DNA of 64,000 nucleotides, from positions 1 through 64,000 of the forward strand of contig JAGKWN010000009.1 of NCBI GenBank assembly GCA_021151805.1, written 5' to 3'. Of this stretch, positions 49,500 to 58,121 are shown piece after piece (position 1 is the first letter of the stretch; every line of letters begins with the position of its first letter). Both the position numbers and the translations under genes were made by a program. The notes under the pieces were generated by a model that saw nothing but the letters and a program-made list of their open reading frames with translations, did not search any database and was not told the DNA's origin. Source of the DNA: Cytophagaceae bacterium (GTDB lineage: Bacteria; Bacteroidota; Bacteroidia; Cytophagales; Cytophagaceae).

Positions 49500-51452
49500 A
49501 TGAAACAAATCTATAAGTGTGATCATACAACAGATAAGAATTTCTTTAAGAAGATTTTCCTTTGTGTTTTATTCATTCTTATAGCTATTCTTTCATTACA
49601 AGCCCAAAATACGCTGGAGTTGCACGATGCCCCGTTGCATTATCCGTTAAGAAGCAAGTTGTTTCAGGTATTTGAAGATAAAACTAATACGCATACATCT
49701 GTTGAAAGTATTCATACTGAGCGATTCCAATCAGACAGTACTTATTTTTTATCGAATACGAATTCTGCTTCAACCTATTGGGCAAAATTCATATTGACAG
49801 ATCGTTCTTCTATTAATAATCATTGGTTTTTTGTTTCGTACAATTACAGTATAGACTCACTTGATATTTTTGCTTTTAAAAAATCAACGCAACTTTTTCA
49901 TAAACAATACCGCTTCGCATCTCCCGATTTGACATCAAAAGAAATGCGGCACAAAAATTTTACGGTTGATTTTCCGGTCCCTAAAAATGATACAATTGTT
50001 GTTTATATAAAATTAAAGAATGGTAATGCAACACAGTATGATTTTGCTTTAGTAGAGCACAAAGATCTTTTCTCAAAAAGTGTTTTTGAATTTTATCTGT
50101 TTGGTCTGTTTTACGGCGGATTAATCATGATGACTTTTTATCATATAAGTGTTTATTTCAGTTTGCGGGATAAGGCTTATTTGTTTTATGCAATGTATAT
50201 ATTTATTCAAGGCATGTATATGAGCTATAGAGATTCTTCAGCACTGGTTAATATATTTGCTGATGCACCCTGGCTGATTGCTTATACATTGAATGCATTA
50301 TTCTTTATCCTGTCGGTTTCAACCTTATTGTATGGCCGCTTCTTTCTTGAACTCAAAAATTTCAGATCGTTCACGTTTCTGATAATAGCGTTTGTTGTTG
50401 TACGTGCGCCGTTTTTAGTACTATATAAAAATTATCCATTGGTGGTGATGTGGCTTGATCTGGCGGCACCTTTGATTGTATTGATCTTTTCAATTATTTC
50501 CCGTTTTCAAAAAAATAAAACAGCGACCTTATTCAGTATTAGTTTTGCCGTCATCTTTGCAGGGTACCTTATTAATGTTTTGTGGCATGCAAATATTATA
50601 GACTGTACAACAGATGTATTCTATTCACTTTATTATGCCCTTATTATTCAAACCTTGTTATTGGCGGTTGCAAATGCATACAGACTGAATAAACTGAAAA
50701 TAGATGCATTGAATAAACAGATGCTTGAAGAGCAGGTAATCCGGAATATACAGATGATCAAACATCAGGAAGAATTAATCAAGGCTAAAAGCGATGATCT
50801 GGATATGTTGTTATACAGGGCTTCCCATGATATCAAAGGCCCGTTGAAATCGATTGATGGCTTGTGTGATCTGGGCCGACGCGATGAGGAAAATAAAAAT
50901 ATCTATTTCGAAAATATTGGTGCTGTTTCAAAACGCTTACAGCATATATTAAACTCTCTTTTACAGATTGCTGAACACAACCGTTCTGAAGTTAAAATAG
51001 AACCGGTGAATATTTATACATTGATTCATGAATGTATTCAGGAAAATCTGGTTGCATATCCGGATATAAAGAAAATCAATTTTAAAGTACAAATACCTGA
51101 AGATACTACAATCCTATCAGAGCGTTTTACCTTGCTTTCCATTGTACAGAATATTATTGAAAATGCTATTAAGTACATGGATAAATCAAAAGCTGAAAAT
51201 GTTTTGCTTATTACCTCCAGTAAGTCAGAAGACCAGCAGATTCTTGTCTTTGAAGACAATGGCATTGGTATCAAAGAAGAATATCTTAAAAATATTTTCC
51301 AGATGTTTTATCGTGCCAATAATGTAAACCCTTCTGGTGTGGGCCTGGGACTTTATATTGTTAAGCAGCATGTTGACCGCCTGAATGGACATATTGAGAT
51401 TGCTTCAAAAGAAAACGAATTTACCCGTTTTACCATTTACCTGCCTTTGTAA
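49500..51452 (+). CDS. 7TMR-DISM sensor histidine kinase
   Basis: A 650-residue kinase. Parts: signal peptide or first helix (about 17-35), an extracellular DISMED2-type domain (about 37-185, with STYWAKFIL), seven membrane helices (about 198-390), a coiled linker, then the HisKA-type site with His443 in RASHDIKGPLKSIDG and an HATPase domain with N-box IIENAIKYM, DNGIGIKEE and GVGLGLYIV. The 7TMR-DISM group senses extracellular ligands, often carbohydrate-like, although the ligand here is unknown. No response regulator is adjacent, so its partner is encoded elsewhere. A weak hairpin follows the stop. Confidence 0.93.
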   Translation: MKQIYKCDHTTDKNFFKKIFLCVLFILIAILSLQAQNTLELHDAPLHYPLRSKLFQVFEDKTNTHTSVESIHTERFQSDSTYFLSNTNSASTYWAKFILTDRSSINNHWFFVSYNYSIDSLDIFAFKKSTQLFHKQYRFASPDLTSKEMRHKNFTVDFPVPKNDTIVVYIKLKNGNATQYDFALVEHKDLFSKSVFEFYLFGLFYGGLIMMTFYHISVYFSLRDKAYLFYAMYIFIQGMYMSYRDSSALVNIFADAPWLIAYTLNALFFILSVSTLLYGRFFLELKNFRSFTFLIIAFVVVRAPFLVLYKNYPLVVMWLDLAAPLIVLIFSIISRFQKNKTATLFSISFAVIFAGYLINVLWHANIIDCTTDVFYSLYYALIIQTLLLAVANAYRLNKLKIDALNKQMLEEQVIRNIQMIKHQEELIKAKSDDLDMLLYRASHDIKGPLKSIDGLCDLGRRDEENKNIYFENIGAVSKRLQHILNSLLQIAEHNRSEVKIEPVNIYTLIHECIQENLVAYPDIKKINFKVQIPEDTTILSERFTLLSIVQNIIENAIKYMDKSKAENVLLITSSKSEDQQILVFEDNGIGIKEEYLKNIFQMFYRANNVNPSGVGLGLYIVKQHVDRLNGHIEIASKENEFTRFTIYLPL

Positions 51453-51472
51453 TGTATAGAGCTTTCAAACGC

Positions 51473-51493
51473 TATGTTTGAAATTATGTAAGC
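51473..51493. terminator. Hairpin after the histidine kinase gene
   Basis: TTTCAAAC and GTTTGAAA form an 8-bp stem with a 5-base loop; the T-run is poor, so its role as terminator is uncertain. Confidence 0.35.
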
Positions 51494-51561
51494 GTATTCT
51501 GAAATCATGTAAATACGACCTTTTTTAAATTTGTAGCTTTATACGAATAACCAGTAAAGCT

Positions 51562-51996
51562 ATGGAAACGAAATACATTGCCCGCTCACGAAAAATTATT
51601 CATGCACCGCTCAAAAAAGTTTGGGATGCACTTGTGGATCCGGAAAAGATCAAACAGTATATGTTTGGTACCGATGTAATTTCAGATTGGAAAAAAGGCA
51701 GTTCCATAATATGGAAAGGCGAATGGAAAGGCAAGGCATATGAAGATAAAGGTGAAATCCTTCAAATCGATAAAGGGAAGAGATTACAGTATTCACATTA
51801 CAGTGCACTGAGCGGAAAGCCTGACTTGCCGGAAAATTACCACATTGTTACTATTACCTTATCTGAATTCGAGCTGCATATTGGTGTAGAGGTAGAATTG
51901 ACGCAGGATAATAATAATACAGAAGATGAACAAAAGCATTCAGAAGAAAACTGGAATATGATGCTGGAAGGATTGAAGAAGTTCCTGGAAAAATAA
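51562..51996 (+). CDS. SRPBCC (AHSA1-type) domain protein
   Basis: A 144-residue protein of the same superfamily as the one at 45.6 kb. It opens YIARSRKIIHAPLKKVWDALVDPEKIKQYMFG, with WKKGSSIIWKGEWKGKAYEDKGEILQ typical of the AHSA1 group, and ends with a C-terminal helix. The two paralogues share the family fold but little exact sequence, so they are not a recent duplication. It is likely a ligand-binding protein of unknown substrate. It is convergent with the SMUG2-type gene. Confidence 0.9.
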   Translation: METKYIARSRKIIHAPLKKVWDALVDPEKIKQYMFGTDVISDWKKGSSIIWKGEWKGKAYEDKGEILQIDKGKRLQYSHYSALSGKPDLPENYHIVTITLSEFELHIGVEVELTQDNNNTEDEQKHSEENWNMMLEGLKKFLEK

Positions 51997-52024
51997 GGTC
52001 ATTCTGTGTTTAATAAAATCTATC

Positions 52025-52726
52025 TCATTTTGCGATTTCTTTAAAAGCCTGAATATACTTATCGATATAAAATTGTTTTTGTGCACTTTTATATTGCATA
52101 ATATATCTGGGATGCTCCAGCGGAATGAGTTTTTTGAAGAACTGATATTCAGCATTCAATTTACGTAAGAACTGTTCATTTTTTCCTGTGCCCAGACAGA
52201 AGCATATATCTGTATTGACTCCCATTTTAATCAGCGTACGGATGTTTTCAATGATTGAACCTGATACTGCATGAAGCAAAGTTTTGCTGTCGTAGTAATT
52301 GTAATTGGTTTCTTTACCTTGAGCATCTGATGATGTAAAGCCAAGCGGGAAGGGAGAATTGATGTAGAAGTCTTTATAGAATTGTTCCGGTCCGCCGTAG
52401 GCTGCAATCATGTCATAGATAAAAACAGAAGAAGGCTCGTGTGTTACCTTGCCCGAATAAGGGATGTTGCATACACTTACCAATCGTTTTGGATCTGTAA
52501 AGGGAATGCCCGTTAAACCTGCACCAAACCTGCCAGGATTGATGCCTAGGATCAGATGGCGTTGATGATGGTCGTTATAATATTTCTTATAGAAAATTTC
52601 TGTTAACGCTAAAGCTTGTGCAGATTCCTTAAACGGATTCATGATGCGGATGCCAGGAGGTAAGGGAGCGCCTGTATAATCAAGCACTTTATTGAAACGA
52701 ATGGCTTTGTCTGCGAAGGTTGGCAT
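52025..52726 (-). CDS. SMUG2 / DUF4918 type uracil-DNA glycosylase family protein
   Basis: A 233-residue protein of the uracil-DNA glycosylase superfamily. The active-site region is LILGINPGRFGAGLTGIPFTDPKRL (about residues 58-82), with Asn and Gly in the GINPG motif 1, and the terminal loop is LEHPRYIMQY (about 204-213). This fits DUF4918, to which the SMUG2 enzymes belong; that family acts on uracil and related damaged bases. It adds to the family 1 enzyme ung at 24 kb. No operon partner is visible. Confidence 0.88.
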   Translation of the reverse strand: MPTFADKAIRFNKVLDYTGAPLPPGIRIMNPFKESAQALALTEIFYKKYYNDHHQRHLILGINPGRFGAGLTGIPFTDPKRLVSVCNIPYSGKVTHEPSSVFIYDMIAAYGGPEQFYKDFYINSPFPLGFTSSDAQGKETNYNYYDSKTLLHAVSGSIIENIRTLIKMGVNTDICFCLGTGKNEQFLRKLNAEYQFFKKLIPLEHPRYIMQYKSAQKQFYIDKYIQAFKEIAK

Positions 52727-52873
52727 GGTATAAATATAAAAAATAACTCAGCAATTTATGTTGTGTGCATGAATGATAACATTATTTTATGATATGTTGT
52801 TCTCATAAAATCATAACGAAAAACATATAACGAATTTCAATAATTCTACAACAAACTCCTGATGCTGGATTTC

Positions 52874-52881
52874 TAGCTTTG
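52874..52881 (+). promoter_or_regulatory. Candidate -7 element for the 242-aa barrel gene
   Basis: TAGCTTTG is a full TAnnTTTG match. The resulting leader would be about 92 nt, and no clear -33 TTG precedes it. Confidence 0.35.
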
Positions 52882-52979
52882 ACTTATAAATAACAACACG
52901 CATGGATTTGATGCTGTGCAATCTTATGGGTTGCACCATTATATATCATACGTTTTTTCTCATCTAAAAAATAAGTCAT

Positions 52980-53708
52980 ATGAAAAAAGTACAGTTAAGT
53001 TTAGGTCTTCTCCTGATTGCATCAGCATTACAGGCACAGGTAACCATTGGTCCGAAATTGGGATTGAATGTAAATTATGAAAATTATAAATTTTCAGGTG
53101 ATTATTCAGGTACTCAGGAAAATTCCAAGACCGCAAAAGTAGGGTATCAGGCAGGTGTTGCCATTAATCTTAAAACATCTGATTATTTTTCTGTTAGGCC
53201 TGAGGTATTGTTTAATGTAATGGGTGGAGAAACTTCATTTGGAGATGGAGATAACAATACCAGAACAGTAAAGACTACCTATAATTATTTATCTGTTCCT
53301 TTAAACTTTGTTGGTACATTTGATGCGGGTCCAGGCAAGATCAATATCTTCGTTGCTCCGCAATTCAGCATTGGTTTGAATGGTAAATATTCTTACCAGG
53401 CGGATTCTTCGGGTCTGTTTGTAAATACACAATATTCACAATCAGGTTCATTGCAAACAGGTAAGGTACCTGACGATAATAATGGCGATACAGGATATTT
53501 CAACCAGATGGCTTGGGGCATCAATTACGGTGTCGGTTATCAGATTAAAGGATTGCTATTTACCGGTCAGTATCACATGGGATTAACCAATACACAACCA
53601 CATTATGCCAACTCTGATCAGGAAGCCCACAGAGGTGATGTAGTTACAAAGAATTATGGTTTCACGATCGGTCTTACGTATTTCTTTGGAGATACAGATG
53701 ATGAATAA
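52980..53708 (+). CDS. Porin-family outer-membrane beta-barrel protein (242 aa)
   Basis: A signal peptide ending LQAQ (about residue 20) precedes a small beta-barrel of the PorT/outer-membrane beta-barrel type (VTIGPKLGLNVNYENY at the start, SVRPEVLFNVMG and NYLSVPLNFVG in the middle, and terminal strand YGFTIGLTYFFG). The phrase NYLSVPL is common in this family. An acidic tail DTDDE follows the last strand, which is unusual because barrels usually end in an aromatic residue. No partner genes are evident. Two palindromic elements follow between this gene and pyrG. Confidence 0.88.
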   Translation: MKKVQLSLGLLLIASALQAQVTIGPKLGLNVNYENYKFSGDYSGTQENSKTAKVGYQAGVAINLKTSDYFSVRPEVLFNVMGGETSFGDGDNNTRTVKTTYNYLSVPLNFVGTFDAGPGKINIFVAPQFSIGLNGKYSYQADSSGLFVNTQYSQSGSLQTGKVPDDNNGDTGYFNQMAWGINYGVGYQIKGLLFTGQYHMGLTNTQPHYANSDQEAHRGDVVTKNYGFTIGLTYFFGDTDDE

Positions 53709-53738
53709 TCTTGATTGACTTTACTTGCTAACGAATCC

Positions 53739-53761
53739 TCCAAGGTTTTCAAAACCTTGGA
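53739..53761. repeat. Palindrome (CCAAGGTTTT and inverse)
   Basis: A perfect inverted repeat of 11-bp arms around a single base: TCCAAGGTTTT, C, AAAACCTTGGA. It is close to the barrel gene stop and may be an interspersed element rather than a terminator, because a conventional terminator follows. Confidence 0.55.
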
Positions 53762-53785
53762 AGTATTACTACAAGAACGAATCAT

Positions 53786-53821
53786 AAAAAAGACTCACAC
53801 TTTTCAGCGTGAGTCTTTTTT
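53786..53821. terminator. Bidirectional terminator between the barrel gene and pyrG
   Basis: A 13-bp stem (AAAAAAGACTCAC and its complement) with a 10-base loop and A and T tracts at the ends lies between two convergent genes. Confidence 0.88.
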
Positions 53822-53833
53822 GTTTGGTTATTC

Positions 53834-53856
53834 AGCACCAGTCAAAGACTGGCGCT
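53834..53856. repeat. Short hairpin (CCAGTC-AAA-GACTGG)
   Basis: AGCACCAGTC and GACTGGCGCT form a 10-bp stem with one mismatch and a 3-base loop. It is next to the pyrG stop and may be an interspersed repeat. Confidence 0.45.
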
Positions 53857-53875
53857 AGATTCTGTGAATTAATTC

Positions 53876-55495
53876 TTACTTTTTCCCTTTTGCAAATTCG
53901 TTTGCAGCTTTTACAAATTTTACAAAGATCGGATGCGGGTTCTCTACCGTACTTTTTAATTCCGGGTGGAACTGGCTACCGATGAAGAATGGATGGTCTT
54001 TCAACTCTACGATCTCAACCAGTTTTGTTTCCGGATTGATACCTGTTGCCAACATACCTTCTTTTTCATATTGCTTCAGGTATTTGTTGTTAAACTCATA
54101 ACGGTGACGGTGACGCTCCATAATCTTGGACTTACCATAGATTGCATATGCCTTGGAACCTTTTGTCAATTCACATGGATAAGCACCTAAACGCATCGTA
54201 CCACCTTTCATGGTAATGTTTTTCTGAGATTCCATCATATTGATCACCGGGTTTGCAGTGTCTTTATTCATCTCAGTGGAATTTGCATCTTTTAAGTGCA
54301 GTACGTTGCGTGCAAATTCAATTACTGCGCACTGCATACCCAAACAGATTCCGAAGAACGGAATGTTGTTTTCACGTGCGTACTGTACCGCAGCAATCTT
54401 GCCTTCCAGCCCGCGCTCACCAAAACCCGGTGCTACGAGAATACCATCTGCAAAAGCAAGGTTGTGTTGCAGGTTATCTTTTTGCAATTGCTCAGAAGAG
54501 ATCCAGCGGATCTTCACTTTGCATTCATTCATGGCACCTGCATGGATGAAGGCTTCTGAAATGGATTTATATGCATCAGGAAGTTCTACATATTTACCTA
54601 CTAGGGCTATGTTCACTTCTGATAATGGGTTCTTCAGTTTACCTAAAAATACTTTCCAGCTTTCCAGATCCGGTTCGTTTTTGTTTGGCAGCTTTAGTTT
54701 TGCCAATACACGTTCGTCGAGCTTTTCTTTTTTCATCAGCAGCGGTACATCATAGATTGTTTCTGCATCGATAGATTCGATTACAGAATTGATGTTTACG
54801 TTACAGAATAAGGCAACTTTCTTACGCAACTCAGCAGGCAACGGGTGCTCTGTACGGCATACAAGAATGTCCGGGTGAATCCCTGTTTCAGATAATTGTT
54901 TAACCGAGTGTTGTGTAGGTTTTGTTTTTAATTCTTTTGCGGCATTCAGATACGGGATCAATGTCAAGTGGATCACAAGCGTATCTGTAGGGCCCATTTC
55001 CCAACGGAACTGACGTACCGCTTCAAGGAAAGGCAGGGATTCGATATCACCTACGCAGCCACCAATCTCAGTAATGACAATATCGTATTTGCCGGATTCG
55101 CCCAGCAACTGGATGTTGCGCTTGATTTCATCAGTAATGTGTGGTACTACCTGTACCGTCTTGCCTAAGAATGCCCCCTGGCGTTCTTTGGTAATAACCG
55201 TATTGTAAATTCTACCGGTGGTAACATTGTTTGCCTGGGATGTCGGCGTGCTTAAGAAACGTTCGTAATGGCCAAGATCCAGATCGGTCTCTGCACCGTC
55301 GTCCGTTACGTAACATTCGCCATGCTCGTAGGGGTTCAGGGTTCCCGGATCGATGTTCAGATACGGATCAAACTTTTGGATGGTAACAGAAAAACCTCTT
55401 GATTGAAGAAGTTTGGCGAGAGAAGCGGCTACAATGCCCTTTCCGAGTGATGAAGTAACCCCGCCGGTTACGAAAATATATTTAGTTGCAGACAT
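53876..55495 (-). CDS. pyrG: CTP synthase
   Basis: PyrG makes CTP from UTP, ATP and glutamine. The 539-residue product has the synthase domain (about 1-265; TGGVTSSLGKGI, the P-loop-like start at 10-21, and HGECYVTDDGAETDLDLGHYERF) and the class I glutamine amidotransferase domain (about 290-535; GICLGMQC with the catalytic Cys at about 388, and a C-terminal HPE motif SQFHPE). Length and motifs are complete. It is transcribed alone, from a TAnnTTTG promoter about 26 bp upstream, and ends at a bidirectional terminator. Confidence 0.97.
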   Translation of the reverse strand: MSATKYIFVTGGVTSSLGKGIVAASLAKLLQSRGFSVTIQKFDPYLNIDPGTLNPYEHGECYVTDDGAETDLDLGHYERFLSTPTSQANNVTTGRIYNTVITKERQGAFLGKTVQVVPHITDEIKRNIQLLGESGKYDIVITEIGGCVGDIESLPFLEAVRQFRWEMGPTDTLVIHLTLIPYLNAAKELKTKPTQHSVKQLSETGIHPDILVCRTEHPLPAELRKKVALFCNVNINSVIESIDAETIYDVPLLMKKEKLDERVLAKLKLPNKNEPDLESWKVFLGKLKNPLSEVNIALVGKYVELPDAYKSISEAFIHAGAMNECKVKIRWISSEQLQKDNLQHNLAFADGILVAPGFGERGLEGKIAAVQYARENNIPFFGICLGMQCAVIEFARNVLHLKDANSTEMNKDTANPVINMMESQKNITMKGGTMRLGAYPCELTKGSKAYAIYGKSKIMERHRHRYEFNNKYLKQYEKEGMLATGINPETKLVEIVELKDHPFFIGSQFHPELKSTVENPHPIFVKFVKAANEFAKGKK

Positions 55496-55498
55496 AAT

Positions 55499-55517
55499 CC
55501 CGTTTTAGACTTACGGG
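55499..55517 (-). promoter_or_regulatory. Hairpin in the pyrG leader
   Basis: CCCGT pairs with ACGGG around a 9-base loop, lying between the predicted start of transcription and the ATG. The leader is very short, so this hairpin would be near the 5' end of the mRNA. A regulatory role is speculative. Confidence 0.3.
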
Positions 55518-55520
55518 ATA

Positions 55521-55528
55521 CAAAGTTA
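55521..55528 (-). promoter_or_regulatory. Candidate -7 element for pyrG
   Basis: The minus strand reads TAACTTTG, a full TAnnTTTG match, giving a leader of about 20 nt. Confidence 0.5.
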
Positions 55529-55779
55529 ATTAAAACTGCTGATTTTTCTAAAAATGGGGATAAGAAAAGGGGCGTTTTGCAATTAGGAATTATAAATTAT
55601 GAATTATGAATGTAAGAAATAGCTAGAGATACGGTCTTTTTGGCCAATTTTTCATTGACGGGAGCAACTTAATTAGAAAGATCGTTTGTTCTTCTACAGA
55701 ATCCTTAAATCCTTTATGTTGAAAATCCTGATTCTGACAATATGTTGGATTTTGCAATTTATATAGCGTGTTTTGCAGT

Positions 55780-57204
55780 ATGAATCTGAAAGCGTCGATT
55801 GAGAATAATGTGCATATAGGTGCGGTAGCTGCTGCTGCAGATGAACTTGGGCTGGAGACATATATTGTAGGCGGGTATGTGCGCGATCTGATCATGGGCC
55901 GCGAGAACAAGGATATTGATTTTGTTTGTCTGGGTAGCGGTATTGAGCTGGCGCAGCATGTAGCGGCGAAAATGGGTAGTAATACTGCCGTGCATGTTTT
56001 TAAGAATTTCGGCACGGCGATGATTAATGCCGGCGACGTGGAACTGGAATTTGTGGGTGCCCGTAAGGAATCGTATGATTTTAATTCACGCAAACCTACG
56101 GTAGAGAGTGGTACCCTGCAGGATGATCAGCTGCGCCGTGATTTTACTATCAATGCGCTTGCGATTTGTCTCAATAAAGACCGCTTTGGTGAGCTGATAG
56201 ATCCGTTTGACGGAGTAGGGGATATTAAGCGCAAAATCATTAAAACGCCACAGGACGCATTATTAACTTTTTCAGATGATCCCCTGCGCATGATCCGTGC
56301 GATCCGTTTTGCTAGTCAGCTCAACTTTGATATAGAACCTACAACTTTCCAGGCTATCACGGCCAATAAAGACCGCCTGAAGATTGTTTCCATGGAACGG
56401 ATTTCCCAGGAATTGAATAAGATCATTCTGGCACAAACACCTTCTTATGGCTTTAAACTATTATACATTTCGGGTGTATTGAAAGACATTTTCCCGGAGT
56501 TTGTGGCTTTACAGGGCGTTGAATCGATCGATAATAAATCGCATAAAGATAATTTCTATCATACCTTACAGGTGCTCGATAATGTAGCAAAAGTGTCTGA
56601 CGACCTGTGGCTGCGCTGGGCTGCTATCTTACACGATATTGCAAAGCCGCTTACAAAACGTTTTGTGGATCGCATCGGCTGGACTTTTCACGGCCATGAA
56701 GACAAGGGCGCACGTATGGTGCCGGGTATTTTCAGAAAGCTACGTTTGCCGCTGAATGAAAAAATGGAAATGGTAGCCAAGCTGGTCCGTCTGCATTTAC
56801 GTCCTATTTCATTGGTGAAAGATGAAGTAACAGATTCAGCCGTTCGTCGCCTGATGTTTGAAGCCGGAGAGCATTTTTCGGATCTGATGATCCTGTGTCG
56901 CGCCGATGTAACCTCCAAGAACAACAACAAGGTAAAACGTTATCTCGAGAATTTTGACAAGGTGGAACGCAAGGTAGTTGAAGTGGAAGAGAAAGACCAG
57001 CAGCGTTTGTTTCAGCCGGTGGTGAGCGGCGAGGATATTATGAAAACCTTTGACCTTAAACCAGGAAAAGTGATTGGCGATATAAAAGCCGATCTTATCG
57101 AAGCGATTCTTGAAGGAGATGTTGTAAACGAATACGAGGCGCTGTTTCCGTTTATGGTAGCGCTGGCAGAAAGGAAGTATGGGTTGGTAAAACCTAAAGC
57201 TTAA
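55780..57204 (+). CDS. CCA tRNA nucleotidyltransferase / poly(A) polymerase family with HD domain
   Basis: A 474-residue class II nucleotidyltransferase. The head domain has YIVGGYVRDLIMGRENKDIDFVCLG (about 26-50, the G-G-x-V-R-D and D-x-D metal site) and RRDFTINALAICL; an RNA-binding region follows, and an HD domain is present (HDNFYHTLQVLDNVAK and the WAAILHDIAKP motif at about 276-287). Such proteins add or repair the CCA end of tRNA; the HD domain adds phosphohydrolase activity in several relatives. A GTG at 55768 extends the frame but ATG 55780 (MNLKASIENN) is the likely start. The gene is followed by a cluster of 31-bp repeats. Confidence 0.92.
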   Translation: MNLKASIENNVHIGAVAAAADELGLETYIVGGYVRDLIMGRENKDIDFVCLGSGIELAQHVAAKMGSNTAVHVFKNFGTAMINAGDVELEFVGARKESYDFNSRKPTVESGTLQDDQLRRDFTINALAICLNKDRFGELIDPFDGVGDIKRKIIKTPQDALLTFSDDPLRMIRAIRFASQLNFDIEPTTFQAITANKDRLKIVSMERISQELNKIILAQTPSYGFKLLYISGVLKDIFPEFVALQGVESIDNKSHKDNFYHTLQVLDNVAKVSDDLWLRWAAILHDIAKPLTKRFVDRIGWTFHGHEDKGARMVPGIFRKLRLPLNEKMEMVAKLVRLHLRPISLVKDEVTDSAVRRLMFEAGEHFSDLMILCRADVTSKNNNKVKRYLENFDKVERKVVEVEEKDQQRLFQPVVSGEDIMKTFDLKPGKVIGDIKADLIEAILEGDVVNEYEALFPFMVALAERKYGLVKPKA

Positions 57205-57226
57205 CGTCAAAGGCTTGCTTAGCTAT

Positions 57227-57257
57227 AAATTCCAAATAACAAAAAACAAATTCCAAA
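57227..57257 (-). repeat. 31-bp repeat, copy 1 (inverted)
   Basis: The minus strand starts TTTGGAATTTG and ends TTATTTGGAATTT, exactly the sequence found at 57342-57372 and 57631-57661 on the plus strand. Orientation is opposite to the other two. Confidence 0.8.
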
Positions 57258-57341
57258 AGAATCAGAAAGTGATTGGTAATTATTACAGCAAAGATATTTT
57301 TTAAAATTTTTAAAGATTTGTATTTGGGAAATTATTGGCAG

Positions 57342-57372
57342 TTTGGAATTTGTTTTTTGTTATTTGGAATTT
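57342..57372 (+). repeat. 31-bp repeat, copy 2
   Basis: An exact copy of the 31-bp element; it overlaps the end of the small membrane protein gene by one base of its stop codon. With copy 1 it can form a large inverted pair. Confidence 0.8.
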
Positions 57373-57557
57373 CATCTAGAACTTAACAATAAAACCAACA
57401 AATAAATAGCAGAAACGCCCAGCAGCACAAAGCCGCCTTTTTTAAATATCGATTTTTTCTTTTCGTATTCTGCGTCCTGTCTCTTTATAAGAATGTCAGG
57501 AAAAAGAAGCAGAATAATACCTGCTGAAAATGGAATAAAAATATCAATGTAACTCAT
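57372..57557 (-). CDS. Small two-helix membrane protein (61 aa)
   Basis: A 61-residue protein with two hydrophobic helices (about 4-20 and 42-58) joined by a charged segment (KRQDAEYEKKKSIFKKG). It has no match to a family I know. It is bracketed by direct copies of a 31-bp repeat (57342-57372 and 57631-57661), which suggests the segment could be a small mobile or duplicated unit. Coding is plausible because the topology is clean, but the length is near the limit for certainty. Confidence 0.6.
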   Translation of the reverse strand: MSYIDIFIPFSAGIILLLFPDILIKRQDAEYEKKKSIFKKGGFVLLGVSAIYLLVLLLSSR

Positions 57558-57630
57558 AGTCTTATCTGATGTTGAAGGTATTAAAGATAGTAATTATTTT
57601 AACAAATACATTTTTCAAAAAAGCCAGCTG

Positions 57631-57661
57631 TTTGGAATTTGTTTTTTGTTATTTGGAATTT
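57631..57661 (+). repeat. 31-bp repeat, copy 3
   Basis: An exact copy of the element, in the same orientation as copy 2. It ends just before the VOC protein gene stop. Confidence 0.8.
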
Positions 57662-57671
57662 TATCCGACCT

Positions 57672-58067
57672 TCAGCCTTCCGCCTCGTACAGTTCCAGCG
57701 GTAGTCCATCCGGATCAGCAAAGAAAGTAAAACGTTTATTGGTTAATGTATCTACACGGATTGGTTCGCAGGTTACGCCTTTACTGTTTAAATATTGGAT
57801 TGAATGTTCAATATTATCAACAGAAAAAGCCAGGTGTCTCAATCCGCAGGATTCAGGTCTGCTGGGGCGAGCAGGTGGATTTGGGAACGAAAATAATTCA
57901 ATGATATATGTGCCGTTGATAGCGAGATCAAGTTTGTATGAATTACGTTCTGCACGGAATGTTTCCAGTACAACCGTACAGCCTAGCACTTCTGTATAAA
58001 ATTTTTTGCTGCGTTCATAATCCGAACAGATGACGGCGATGTGATGAATGTTTTTTAGTTGAAGCAT
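57672..58067 (-). CDS. VOC family (glyoxalase-like) protein
   Basis: A 131-residue protein of the glyoxalase/bleomycin-resistance superfamily with two beta-alpha-beta-beta-beta units. The first metal ligand region is LKNIHHIAVICSD (His8 or His9), the others are TYIIELFSF (Glu), GLRHLAFSVD (His) and PLELYEAEG (Glu). The whole set fits a metal-dependent VOC enzyme, close to the SMU-A-like glyoxalase group. A TTG at 58076 would add three residues, so ATG 58067 is chosen. Substrate is unknown. Confidence 0.9.
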   Translation of the reverse strand: MLQLKNIHHIAVICSDYERSKKFYTEVLGCTVVLETFRAERNSYKLDLAINGTYIIELFSFPNPPARPSRPESCGLRHLAFSVDNIEHSIQYLNSKGVTCEPIRVDTLTNKRFTFFADPDGLPLELYEAEG

Positions 58068-58121
58068 GGTGAACAATTATGAATTATGATTAACTATATT
58101 TAGCCGGAGCTTTTATCGCTT

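Noticed and set aside
49207..49526. Two minus-strand frames between the barrel gene and the kinase gene
   Set aside because: They run through a terminator hairpin and lack domains or a plausible start context.
54240..54755. Plus-strand open frame of 171 codons opposite pyrG
   Set aside because: It is an antisense shadow of CTP synthase, with Ser/Phe/Cys-rich translation.
55623..56093. Minus-strand open frame of 156 codons overlapping the CCA-enzyme start
   Set aside because: Low-complexity Ser/Ala translation; the nucleotidyltransferase motifs on the other strand are decisive.
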